Below the pieces are notes generated by a model. The model was not told where the DNA came from. It ran no database searches and saw only the letters and a list, made by a program, of their open reading frames with translations. A stretch of 64,000 nucleotides of DNA, taken from positions 486,523 through 550,522 of the forward strand of contig JACTAT010000054.1 of assembly GCA_014526335.1 (NCBI GenBank), read 5' to 3'. Positions 33,001-42,411 of this stretch are shown here, piece by piece (positions within the stretch are counted from its first letter, which is position 1; every line of letters begins with the position of its first letter). A program made the translations under genes and the position numbers. Origin of the DNA: Chrysaora quinquecirrha (lineage: Eukaryota; Cnidaria; Scyphozoa; Semaeostomeae; Pelagiidae).

Positions 33001-36000
33001 AGCTTTGGACCTTCCGCGAAGTTTCTATGCACTCTCAAGTAGCCTGGGAACTAAAAAAACCTTCACAATAAGATAGAACAATAGATCATTGTTAGCTTCC
33101 AGACTATAGTTTTCTCTTATGACTATGCTGAAATTGGAAAATCAGCCCACAAGTGGGACCAAAGAAGAAAAGAACATTGCTTCAAAGGAATGAAGGATCC
33201 GAACGCTACACATCTCTTGCATCTCGTGCAAAGCGATCTTCATAAAGAATAATCCCACACGTTATGTGAATGTTTAATCAACAAAGTTAATGCGTAGGAA
33301 AAGGAAAACGAAAATACCACAGAGTTAGTTCAGCTGAGTATTACATGTGGCTGTCCACATGTGCAAGAAAAATGCAAAACAGAACCCAAAGAAACGCCTT
33401 TTAAGCTTTATTTCGGATGAAACACTCCAATTCACTATATTACATTCAAAATTCGTCAAATTTTGCCAAAATTAGTCATGGTAAGGGTAAGGCTATGTAC
33501 CACAAAAGACTTGCGCTAAGTTCCAAGCCCCATTTATGCCTATTTTGTTCTCTATAAACAAGTATACATTTCAATAAGTGCAAGACTTACTATAATTACT
33601 ATACTAGCCTTAATTACAACCAGTGTGCAGTCTCAAACTCTTTCCACAAGAGAGTCTGAAGCTGCACGCAGTTCTAATTTACCGTTATCGAACTGAAATA
33701 CTGGAAGCTCAGGCGACGAATCTACAATCGCTACAAACGTGTACGACAGCTAATGGTCTGAAGCTTAAAGTACAGGTTTTTCTGCATGACAAGCAAATCA
33801 TGGGCCCTCCTTCCCGCCTGAGTACAGTTTTGGAAGATTTTAAGTTGGTGAAAGACTCCTTACATCGAAACATCAACTATTCAAAGAGAGGGAGGGAGGA
33901 AGGGAGAGAGAGGATGGCTTTGCTGAATGTTCTTCGTTTTAGCATGATGTCAACCCAAAATCCCAACTAGATTGATTACCCTAAGTCACGATGAACGCTC
34001 TCCCTTAAAACGGCATCTTTCCTGAGGACCGCCAAGGCCAAATCTGAAACTGCTAAACCTTTAAAGTTTAAAGTTAAAGTAATAGTAGAAATAGAATTTC
34101 GGTAATGAGTTGGACTGAAATATCCCTAGGATCTCTGCGCTGAGAGGCATGAATTCAATCCATTAGCCTACTAACGTAAATGGCAATTATCATTACAGGA
34201 GTCCTGGCTATCGCTCATCAAACCGAGACCAAGAATCTCAACTCAATAGCGATAACTTCGGCTTAGGGAATAAGTCTGATAGGCAATGCAAAATCGAATG
34301 GAAATACCTGATGATGCCATCCGCGCATCCAATTATGATAATATCTTCTGTTATTTTACATATTGCATCTATTGATTCACGGCAACCAGGGAATCGATCA
34401 GTCATATCACCCCATCTTCCCCATGTGAATATATTCAGAGTGCCATCACCATCACCGCAAACAACTTTAGATCCATTCTGAAAACATAGATACATATCTA
34501 ATTTTCATTTCTATTTCATTTATTTATCACTTGTTTATCAAAAAGTTGTGGAATCCAGTCATGGTCTTTTTATTTGTGATTGCAGAGACGACATCTCTGG
34601 ACAAGTTGTTAACACAAATGTGCAGCTCTCTACCAAGGTGTATAATTGGGTACCTGGTTGCTAGTTATGAGCACCGTGTGTGGCTGCACCCTGCTATCCA
34701 GACCAGGGGTACACTGTAAAGTCGACTGAGTAACTCTAGGTTAGTAGTAGACTTAAAAACGGCAACTTTAATTTTATTTTTGAAGGAAAATGATACTTCA
34801 TAATTTTTAAAACCCCCACTGGAATTACGGGAAAACTGGAATTATGTGATAATGTTTCATTGGGTTTCGGTATGGTTATGGGAGAAGACAAACATTGGCA
34901 GTTGCAAGAACACCTCAGTTGATTAGGACCTTTTCCGTGTTTGGTTGATTTGGCGGACTTGGTTGTGGTATTCGTCCTGACAAGGGTATGTTCGGCAGGT
35001 TTGAAAGGTCTTCTGAACCTTTTACTCCGACTGGTAGAAGACTTTGTAGACTTTGCGGAGATTCTTAGGGTACGTTCTAAGGCTTGAAAAATGTTGTGGC
35101 ATGGTGGCCTAATCCAGCTTGCTTGTGGTGTCAGAAGCTCAGCGAGTTCGGGGTTCCAGCCTCAGCTACACCAGTGTCACAGGAAGGCTAGAGGTCTCGA
35201 TCGGTTAACCTGCTACTGAGATCCTAGTGACCTGCACAACAAAGTCGGGGTTCAAGCCCCAGTTTCATTAGCGTCACAGCCCGGGTCAAGGTCTAGTCTA
35301 AGAACTGAAGTCAAAACTTACTACTGAAATCCTAGCGACTCGCGCTAAATAAACAATTTCACATTCACCTTCTTCTTCGACCTTTTCTGCCTCTTCTTTT
35401 TCCTCGAAACTTCCGAGGGATTGAGATACCGTTCTGTTGTAAACTCGTGGGAAAATCGGAGACCTTGCAAGCTCCAAAGTCTCCTGACTCCAGAGCTGGA
35501 GGATTTTGCATACTCCACAGAGATTCTCGATTCCAAATCAACATCTCAAAGGTCTTCTCTTTTCTAAGGAAATGCACTTTTTTGGATCCGGAATCGCAAG
35601 CCCAGAAGAGATAAAAATCCCTGTCAAGCTTTTTGTCCTATCTGATGTCGTATTAGAAGATTCACAAGCCTTTCCAAACCTGCAAAACCTACAGACAGCG
35701 TGAAAACAGACATGGACTAACAAGAATAAATAAACTCACTTTGACTATTGCCAGCGATAGTAGTTCGCTCTCCATTTGATCAGAGCGCTGCTTCAGTTTC
35801 TTACTTCGTGCATTTATGACAGTGAGAGTTCCATCTCCGCTAGAGGAAAACGACAAAACAAGTTTGAGTCATTGTTCTTGCATTCAGCAATTTGATTCGA
35901 TAGAAATAGCTGCAGCGAGATTTTAGATTTTATTCAGTATTTCCTGAAATTAAAATCTAGCATCAATAATATAAGGTCCTCTTTCTATCGAATGCCTCGA

Positions 36001-38587
36001 AAACGCTTCCCTTCCGACAAAATAAGAGCAATACATGCCTACCTCTGAGAAATGCCTCCCTGTTTCTCCCACAAAAGCTAGACAAATCGGAGTGGCGTTT
36101 GATAAGAATGTACAAAAATGGCACAGAAGAGAATGTACAACAAGCGTTTTGAAGTGCTTCAAATTTTATGTTACATTAAAATATGACAATAGATGGAACC
36201 TGGACTGCATAATCAGAGGGCCAATGACGTTTCCACTGAGCCATAGAGCTCAATGAAATCGTATAGTAACTCTCCAAGTCATACAGCCCAAGGCTCTCTT
36301 CCCATAATGTCCTTTTGTAAGTGTAGCAATTTTTCTTTACTGCATCTTTTTCTGAAGAGTCATTCTTACATACATTAAGACCCCGTTTATACGAGAGAAA
36401 AGGATACGGATCCACAAGACCCGTGCCTTTTGGATACGATATGGTAGCGTTTTCTTCACGGAAACTACACGGAAAATACACGTAAACGGACTCTAAAAGT
36501 TTTTTGAGTTTACACGGGGACGGATCAAATTATTGAGCCTGCACAGTTGTTCAAGTTAAAATTGTGGTTTGTCGTTTTGTTGTTTTTTCTCGTTCCGTTC
36601 CAAGTGTTTAAACGACACCGATATGGGGGGATCCAAATGGATCCGCTTCTCTAGCGTAACCAAAAAGATACGACACCGCTCCCAAAAACGCCTATCGTAA
36701 CCATTGTGGGAACGGATCCAGTATGAGTCAAATTTGATATTCATCAACACACAATCACTCAATCATTCTTAATCATTCTTTAATATCTCCTCTTTAAGGA
36801 TCATCTAATAAACGCCTCCGTCTAATGAATGCTGCACCAAATTCCTTCAAAATTTATCAATGAATAAGACTGTTAGTTAGAAAAATAAGTTATATCTGTA
36901 TACTACCTTGTACAAAGTAAATGCCTTCCTTCAGAATCACAAACCATATCAGATATGAAATCTTCATTTTCATTAAATTCAGCAACACATTGACCAGTAT
37001 CATTATTCCATAACTGTAAAAATAGACTTTTTCAATAACTGGCAAAATATATGAAAAGCTGCACCTCTTTGTAACTGCATATGCATCAATGAGGGAGAGA
37101 GAGGAATAATTGAAATGAAGGGGTTAAGAGAGAGAAGAAGGGCTTATTAGAGAGCACAGAGAGGGGCTTAGAAAGAGAGGGGGCTAAATGGATAGAGGGT
37201 GTAATGGAGAAGAGGGGCTTCATAGAGAGACGGCTAAATGAAAGTGGTATAATAGAAAAGAATGGTTTAATAGAGAGAGGGTGTGTAATAGAGAAAAAGA
37301 GCTTAAGACAGAAAGGGCTTAATGGAGATGGGGTGTGACAGAGAAGAGCAGCTTAATGGAGAGAGGGCTTAATGGAAAGAGAATGTTATATATAGAGAGA
37401 AGAGGCTTAATAGAGAGAGAGGGCTGAATGGAGATGGGCTGCAATGGAGGAGAGGGACTTTATGGAGAGATTATATAATAGAGAAGAGGGGCTTAATAGA
37501 GGAAGGGCTTAATGGAGATGGGGTGTCATAGAGGAGAGGGGCTTTACAGAGAGAGAGCTAAATGGAGAGAGGATGTAATAGAGAGAGAAAAGGGGCTAAA
37601 GAGCCAAATTTTTTTGTAGAAGTAGGCAAAAAAGAGAAGAGGGGCTTAATAGGAATATCAGTGTAAGAGAGAAAAGGGACTAGAGAGAGTGGATTTAATG
37701 GAGGGATGGTGTAATAGGGCAGAGGGGCATTAAAAAGAGAATTGGCCTTTACAGAGAGAGAGGGCATAATTAAGAGAGGGTGTAGGAGAAGGGTTGCTAT
37801 AGATAAAGGGGCTAAGTAGATCTTGCATGGTACTTATGCAAAAAAACTCACTTTAATACAGCCATTATCATCTCCACTAGCAATGGTTGTATCTGAGATA
37901 ACTTTTATTCTGTAAATAGATGACTCGTGGGCATTTTGAATACAATTTACTACATCCCCTGTGTCCATATCCACTGCCTGTATGGTCATATCCTTGGAAG
38001 CAGAGAACAATTTTTTTCCATCTTTTGAAAAAGCAAGTGATCTGCAAGCTTTTCTGTGATGCTTCAGGGAGAATAATTTCTTGTTTTTCTCTTTAGAAAA
38101 TGAACATCTGCAGTATTGAAGACATAATCAGTTACCCCTTTATAATGCCATTTAACATTCTACTAACATTTTGATGGCAAATTCTGGGTGTGTTATATTG
38201 AGGGTTATATTGCAAATCTATTTAACTGCATCATTCTAAGGATTAGATGACAAATAATGACAAATTTGATTTTGAAAATAAATCACCAATTTTCAAGTGT
38301 TTCGGTCTGTTTCTGACATTTTTATTCTGAGGAGTGTCAGATGAAAAAAGCTTTTAAGTATGCCAAAAAATGTTTCAGCTGTTCATAGCAATTATAAACA
38401 TTATAAAAATTATTGGCAATAATATTGCAATACAATGACAGTCGCAAATACCATCATTGACTCACACTGAAATTCTTCCACTGATTTTCCCTGCTGCGAT
38501 TACATCTTTTGTTGAACAAATAGCTATATCAACAATTTGACTTTTCAGCAGCATATTTTTGGGGACTTTTCTTTCTTCTGTTTTGAC
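27026..38587 (-). CDS. WDR55: WDR55 homologue (WD40-repeat ribosome-biogenesis protein), six exons, first exon not certain
   Basis: Minus-strand exons 38466–38587, 37852–38107, 36907–37013, 35740–35839, 34308–34477 and 27026–27287 join in frame through GT–AG sites and give 338 aa, lacking only a short N terminus (human WDR55 is about 380 aa). WD-type blades are visible: VDIAICSTKDVIAAGKISG; KHHRKACRSLAFSKDGKKLF; ASGDDNGCIKLWNNDTGQCV; GDGDGTLNIFTWGRWGDMTD; LQLSHDGNILVSCSHDNRIKFWDV. The order 'GTL.IF.WG..GD.TDRF…ESIDAI', 'QPNQF…G' and the basic tail ending KSFFSDL match my knowledge of WDR55, a nucleolar protein needed for rRNA processing. The 7-kb last intron holds the P-type transposon; the 838-bp intron 37014–37851 is largely a minisatellite. 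Confidence 0.85.
27750..28000. mobile_element. MITE, AAACATTG family
   Basis: Left end TTAGGCCTGGCCAAACAATC, right end CAATGTTTGATTCCCGAAGGGC (partly decayed). The interior repeats CAAACATTTG, AAAACATTG and GCAATG words. It lies in the last WDR55 intron. Confidence 0.6.
28411..28443 (+). repeat. Left terminal inverted repeat of the P-type transposon
   Basis: 33 bp, perfectly inverse to 33095–33127; preceded by the target-site copy CTGAAAT at 28404–28410. Confidence 0.95.
28540..29885 (+). CDS. Transposon-borne C2H2 zinc-finger protein, two exons, unknown function
   Basis: Exon 1 (28540–28671, 44 codons) starts ATGGCTTCCAAT and is acidic (SGQDFDAILDLIEEDLLEQD); donor GAG|GTAAAT. Exon 2 starts at 28824 after TTATAG and runs to the stop at 29885; the join is phase 0 and gives 397 aa. 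Exon 2 opens with a classical finger, C-X2-C-X12-H-X4-H (PCLLCNKKCKSKRGLSRH then VKH). A helical region of about 300 aa follows with conserved-looking blocks (ELGSYTFNMDEVLYIYEY, ACIAYLSGYVFGKFYRRI) and a Lys/Arg-rich C terminus. No stop or shift. I do not recognise the family; the finger suggests nucleic-acid binding, and position inside the TIRs suggests a role in transposition or its control. A captured host gene is an alternative. Confidence 0.8.
29936..32946 (-). pseudogene. P-element/THAP9-type transposase, apparently broken by three single-base shifts
   Basis: Exon 32709–32946 encodes a THAP zinc domain (start MPGANCSIYNC, later ICEKHY: C2CH ligands). Exon 32432–32507 carries PARKTLKPGAIPSLNLP, typical just after THAP in this family. 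The last exon begins at 32291 and has the leucine-rich segment, VVLIDEMKVQENLVW with the first catalytic Asp, VTCDGASANRRFYRMH with the second, and CQDPLENYFGRQR with the D-x-x-E catalytic pair. Reading frame changes occur in the A6 run at 32244–32249, near 32127 and near 30371; each would be cured by one base fewer. They may be true mutations or homopolymer errors in the assembly. If the sequence is right, no full-length enzyme is made. Confidence 0.85.
33095..33127 (-). repeat. Right terminal inverted repeat of the P-type transposon
   Basis: 33 bp, perfectly inverse to 28411–28443; followed by the target-site copy CTGAAAT at 33128–33134. Confidence 0.95.
33135..34307. other. Rest of the last WDR55 intron; nothing recognised
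   Basis: The plus-strand open frame at 33623–33970 has no domain and no splice context. No repeat structure found. Confidence 0.45.
34478..35739. other. WDR55 intron with a small duplicated motif
   Basis: Around 35205–35340 the phrase CTACTGAGATCCTAGTGAC recurs as CTACTGAAATCCTAGCGAC, with a B-box-like GGGGTTCAAGCCCCAG between. This may be a SINE remnant of another family; evidence is too thin to name it. Confidence 0.35.
36176..36300 (-). repeat. tRNA-derived SINE (antisense copy)
   Basis: On the minus strand it reads GGGCTGTATGACTTGGAGAG, TTACTATACGATTTCATTGA, ATGGCTCAGTGGAAACGTCA, then TGATTATGCAGTCCAGGTTCC. This is the same family as 4060, 10979 and 12060, with the B box worn. It lies in a WDR55 intron in the gene's orientation. 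Confidence 0.65.
37080..37800. repeat. Irregular purine-rich minisatellite filling a WDR55 intron
   Basis: Units of about 20–40 bp built from AGAGAGAGGGGCTTAATGG and GAGAGGGTGTAATAGAGAAG variants repeat some 20 times. The plus strand is almost free of C apart from GGCT. It takes up most of the 838-bp intron between exons 36907–37013 and 37852–38107. Confidence 0.9.
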
Positions 38588-38639
38588 CTAAAAATAAAAG
38601 AAAGCATAAAAAGCAAAAGTAAAAATCGTTCTTCAAATC

Positions 38640-39048
38640 TATGGATCATTTCGGTATGACGTCACACGGTATTAAAATTTTTCAAAATCACATGATATCG
38701 AGTTTTCGATATGAAAATCGTATAAAACAACCAAAACTTAGTCTAGGTACAAAGTTTCAGTGTCCTTGCATTTGTGTTCTTAATTTTATGAGCATTCAAA
38801 GTTCCCGATTTCATAAAGGCTTTGACCGCAAAAATGAACTTGGTGAAACTTTTTACCCCACGCGGTCAAAGCCCTTATAAAATCGTGAACTTTGAACGCT
38901 CGTAAAATTGATTCCACAAGCGGTGAGATAGAAAAACTTTGCACCTAGACTAATTTTTGGGTGCTTTATACGATCTTCACATCAAGAAATTGTTATCTTG
39001 CGATTTCGAAAATTTTTTTTTCTACCGAAATGATCTACCTATTCTTAT
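38640..39048. mobile_element. Long foldback (imperfect palindrome) element
   Basis: The left arm (GGATCATTTCGGTA, ATATCGAGTTTTCGATATGA, CTTAGTCTAGGTACAAAGTT, GGGCTTTGACCGC…) is mirrored on the right (GCGGTCAAAGCCC, AACTTTGCACCTAGACTAA, CGATTTCGAAAAT, TACCGAAATGATC). Arms of about 190 bp flank a short loop near 38830–38860. Non-coding, MITE-like. Confidence 0.7.
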
Positions 39049-39829
39049 TGTTACAAAAACAATAACTCGTGTATAGTATGTGCGAATCAGTACACAAGAA
39101 ATTCCCACAATGCAGTAATGAAGAAAACCAGATTGTTAAACGTATAACTTATTGGCCAGACCAAAAAAGAAAAAAACCAACAAAAGTGTAGAAAGGTCAG
39201 CTAGGAACACTAGAGAGAACGGGAGACAGTCTCCCAAACGGGCTACCGTATCCCGATCTGGTGACTGACGTCAGAAAATCAATTGTTTTATGCCCCCGTT
39301 TCACGATGATTTTTAAAAAACCCTGCGGTCGGAAAAATACAGCCTCCGTAGGTGAATTTGGTTAGCAAATTCGAAATCTACGGCAAAAAATACGGGGGTT
39401 CACCGTTTAATAAATTAACGTCACCGTCTAAATTTCAGTGCAAAGCCATCCGAAGTTGCGCGCCTTCGCAGAATCATACTCCTTGGTCGTTTTGTGTGAA
39501 TTCTTAGGGTGAAATGCTGCGGGGATCCACCTGTCTACCTGGTTCTTGTAAAAATGAGAAAGATGCAACCCATTTGATGGCAAAGTTTCCAATGTAAGCA
39601 ATCAAATAATCGAGGAAGAACTTTTCGAAGAAAAGAAAGTTGGGTAAATCGACACGTCCTGAAATCATGAAGACTTCTAACTGACTAATGAAATAACGAT
39701 ACCAATAGATAATATCTATAACAAATGACAGTTTTGAACCGACATATAGATCAGAACACTAAATGGAAAAGGCTACGCATGAAAACAAAAGTTACACCAA
39801 CTAGTACTAAAAACTAAAACATAATCCAA

Positions 39830-40975
39830 TAGGCAACTTAAGCGTCAAAATCGCAACATTTACTACGGAGCTAAAAAGACGTAAGATAATTGACGAAACA
39901 CTATTCCGATCTCTAACCCCCAATGCTGATACAAGAACACCAATATTCTATATGCTGCCTAAAATACACAAGCTTGGTAATCCAGGGAGACCTATCATAT
40001 CAGAATGTAACTCACCTACATCCAACTCTCTCGATGCATACTGTACATCGACCACTACCTAAAGCCAATAGTAAAGGAAATTCTTTCCTACATCGAAGAC
40101 ACCACACATTACCTACGAATACTAAAAACATAGGATGGCAAGATCAAACCAGGTTCTTTACTTGTTACCTTTGATGTCAAGCACTATACACCAATATCCC
40201 AAATGATGAGTATACAATATACACCAATATCCCAATTGAATATTGTCTAGATGCTCTATTAAATCGCTATGGTGAAAACAACCCACTTTCGATTAAACAT
40301 ATAAAACAAATGTTACACTTCATAACAAAGAGCAACTACTTTGAATTTAATGATGAATTCTACATACAGACCAGGGGAACAGCCATGGTTACATCCTTTG
40401 CTCCAAACTATGCAAATATATTCATGAGCTGAATTGAAAGCAAGATCCTTACTACAGCACCAGAGGGTCTCAAACCCCTATTCTGGATACGCTATATTGA
40501 GGATATTTTCACCATCTAGGCACATGAGATAAAAAAACTAAATGACTTCTACAATAATATGAATTCCATACACGGCACAATCAAATTTCACCCAAACAAT
40601 TGTAAAAAGGGAATTATATACAGTCAGGCTCTCTGATATAGGAGAATCATTTCTGACAACAAAGAATTCGAACTACAACTGAATGAATTTCTACAAAAAT
40701 CTAGTAGAGAGAGGATATAACCTAAACCAAATAAATGCAATATTTGCAAAAGTCAGACAATTATCCCAAGATGATCCACTGAATGAACTACCGAAACAAA
40801 TTGTATCAAAATTACCATTTATTGTACCATTCAACAACAACACATCACAGATAGGTCCAAGTCTACATAGACACTGGCACTACCTTGAAAAAGACCAAGA
40901 GCTAGCTACAAGGAATCCCTGCACAGAAACCAGTCTTGGCACTAAACTGGAACAAACTTTACATAGCTAATCAGA
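39830..40975 (+). pseudogene. Penelope-like element reverse transcriptase, degenerate
   Basis: Across several frames the translation gives, in order, TPIFYMLPKIHKLGNPGRPI, ISECNSPTSNSLDAYC, IPSYIEDTTHYLR, LLVTFDVKHYTPIS, YFEFNDEFYIQTRGTAMVTS, FAPNYANIFMS and a FWIRYIEDIFTI motif, where the family has a DD pair (one Asp replaced by Glu). A last block, NLVERGYNLNQINAIF, follows. The KIHK–NPGRPI and GTAMGT-like blocks are typical of Penelope-like elements. Stops (near 40060, 40432 and 40519), frame changes and a local duplication of ACACCAATATCCCAA show it is dead. No GIY-YIG endonuclease part is recognisable. Confidence 0.72.
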
Positions 40976-41485
40976 ACTACCAAACATATAATATTGTTAA
41001 TATGATGGTTTAAAAGGGATACAACTATCTGCAGCTTCTTTATTTTCGACTTTATTGGACATAATAACAAGACCATCAGACACCACACCCATATACTCCC
41101 TACACCCTATGTTGCTAATACAAAATAAAACACCATATATCAGAAGACGAACCAAATATATATGAAATACACACATATCTCAAAATCTCTCTCACCATCT
41201 CCTAGTACGATAGGGCCTGATTCAATGGGCGCTGAGAGGCCTGTACTCGCAAAGCCTCCTGTACTTAATCCCTCAAAACGCTGAGTACAGGTAGACAGCT
41301 GATGAATCTTAGGGGAATTTTACCTAATAATTTCAATTCATACATCACTTCGATCTTGCTTCTATACGCATTCTATTCACCAAGCCTTGTACTACGTGTC
41401 TCCCATCACAGTATGCTGATACGAATACTCCTATATTTTTTATTTTGTCCCTTGTGGCTTTATATTGTTTTAATCAAACATTAAA

Positions 41486-41864
41486 TACACTCTTTTTTTT
41501 CATAAGAATACTATAAATTTTGCCCAGCCTCAATATTCTTAAGAAATTTTCGTTTTGAGCCTGAAAATATTCTTAAAGTATTCTTATTTTTTCAAACATG
41601 ATATGGTTTCAGGGGAACATAGTAAAAAGAAAAATTACGAGTAAATGGCGGAGCGAAAGAAAAATTCAACTATTATATAACAATAAGAATGTTGTTTAAC
41701 AATCATGAAGTTTCGTTTTAACATTGCAAAACAGGCAACTGCTGAAAAATGAGGCACAAATATGCGAGATGAGGCTGAGCATATTCTTACAATATTCTTA
41801 AAAATTGGATGATTCTGAGCCTCAATATTCTTATAAACTTTATTCTTATAAAAAAAAGAGTGTA
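41486..41864. mobile_element. MITE of the TACAC…ATAAG cap family, TATTCTTA subfamily
   Basis: Left end TACACTCTTTTTTTTCATAA then GAATAC; right end TATTCTTATAAAAAAAAGAG then TGTA. The interior repeats TATTCTTA (inverse of TAAGAATA) at least seven times. Same internal word as the short copy at 53681. Confidence 0.8.
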
Positions 41865-42152
41865 TTCTCCTTGTCTCCCAAACCGGACACTGTCGCTTGA
41901 TCGGGAGACGCAAGTTTCAAAAACAAACTTTTATAAAATATGTCGCTCGATCGGGATACGGTAGCCCGTTTGGGAGACTGTCTCCCGTTCTGTCTAGTGT
42001 TCCTAGCTGAAGGTTTAGGCCCAAGGCCAAGGCAAAGGCTCAACATGAGTTTATCAGCGTTATTTATGCTCACAAAAATCTGCTATAAACCCTCCAGTTT
42101 TTCGATCAATTTACAAACAAACATCTAAAATGTAAGATTAGGTAAATCTAAC

Positions 42153-42224
42153 CATTCCATTGGATAAAAATAGGGCATTATTCTCCTCCAAGTTTCCTTT
42201 CACTTTTGCTGCATCGGCCGCCAT
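42153..42224 (-). CDS. Candidate first coding exon of WDR55 (24 codons)
   Basis: ATGGCGGCCGATGCAGCAAA starts on the minus strand at 42224; the frame is open for 28 codons. A possible donor ATG|GTTAGA at 42152 leaves phase 0, which is what exon 38466–38587 needs, and the resulting total (about 362 aa) fits WDR55. The donor is weak and the peptide has no signature, so this is a guess supported only by frame, length and position. Confidence 0.35.
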
Positions 42225-42411
42225 TATAAAAACTGTACGAAGTTGTTGTCGTTGCTAAATTTATGACCACGTGCCAAAACCAAAAGCGAGGCTGAATGGG
42301 GAACGTTGTCGTTGCTGTTGTTGTTGGTTGTTCTTTGACCCTCTGGTTCTTTTTGGTTTGACAGTTTCTTTTGCTTGATCTCATCCTCATCTTTCCCAAC
42401 CTTACTTGAAA
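42225..42411. promoter_or_regulatory. Probable HSD17B10 promoter, possibly shared head-to-head with WDR55
   Basis: The 187 bp lie between the ATG of HSD17B10 (+) and the candidate WDR55 ATG (−). It has no TATA box near either start, an E-box CCACGTGCC at 42271–42279, and a GCCGCCAT (YY1-like) word over the WDR55 candidate start. A pyrimidine-rich run precedes the HSD17B10 ATG. Confidence 0.45.

Larger units (their letters stand above)
28411..33127. mobile_element. P-superfamily DNA transposon, 4717 bp, two convergent genes
   Basis: Perfect 33-bp TIRs lie at 28411–28443 and 33095–33127, starting CATAGTCATAAGAGAAAACT; similarity continues imperfectly for about 17 bp more. The element is flanked on both sides by CTGAAAT (28404–28410, 33128–33134), a 7-bp target-site duplication; P elements usually make 7–8 bp. 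Inside, the minus strand carries a THAP-domain/P-type transposase and the plus strand a two-exon C2H2-finger gene; the two stop codons are about 50 bp apart. It sits in the last WDR55 intron. Clean ends and duplication point to a fairly recent insertion. Confidence 0.92.
39197..42010. mobile_element. Composite block bounded by 62-bp inverted repeats
   Basis: TCAGCTAGGAACACTAGAGA through CCGTATCCCGATC at 39197–39258 is repeated in inverse at 41949–42010 with one mismatch. Inside are a Penelope-like reverse-transcriptase pseudogene and a cap-family MITE (41486–41864). A second GTCTCCCAAAC… word lies inside the right end at 41876. Either an old DNA transposon later invaded by the other two, or two inverted copies of a short repeat that happen to flank them. 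Confidence 0.55.

Noticed and set aside
33623..33970. 115-codon plus-strand frame in the last WDR55 intron
   Set aside because: No domain, no splice sites of note, ordinary length for chance in this window.
36176..36481. Minus-strand frame similar in protein to the frame at 10949–11170
   Set aside because: The similarity is due to the shared SINE and not to a gene family.
37080..37800. CRISPR-like array of short repeats and spacers
   Set aside because: Units are irregular, without constant repeat length or unique spacers, and lie within an animal intron; it is a minisatellite.
42406..42411. Upstream TTG start for HSD17B10
   Set aside because: The ATG at 42412 has good context and places the Rossmann motif at the usual distance; a TTG start is not expected in an animal gene.
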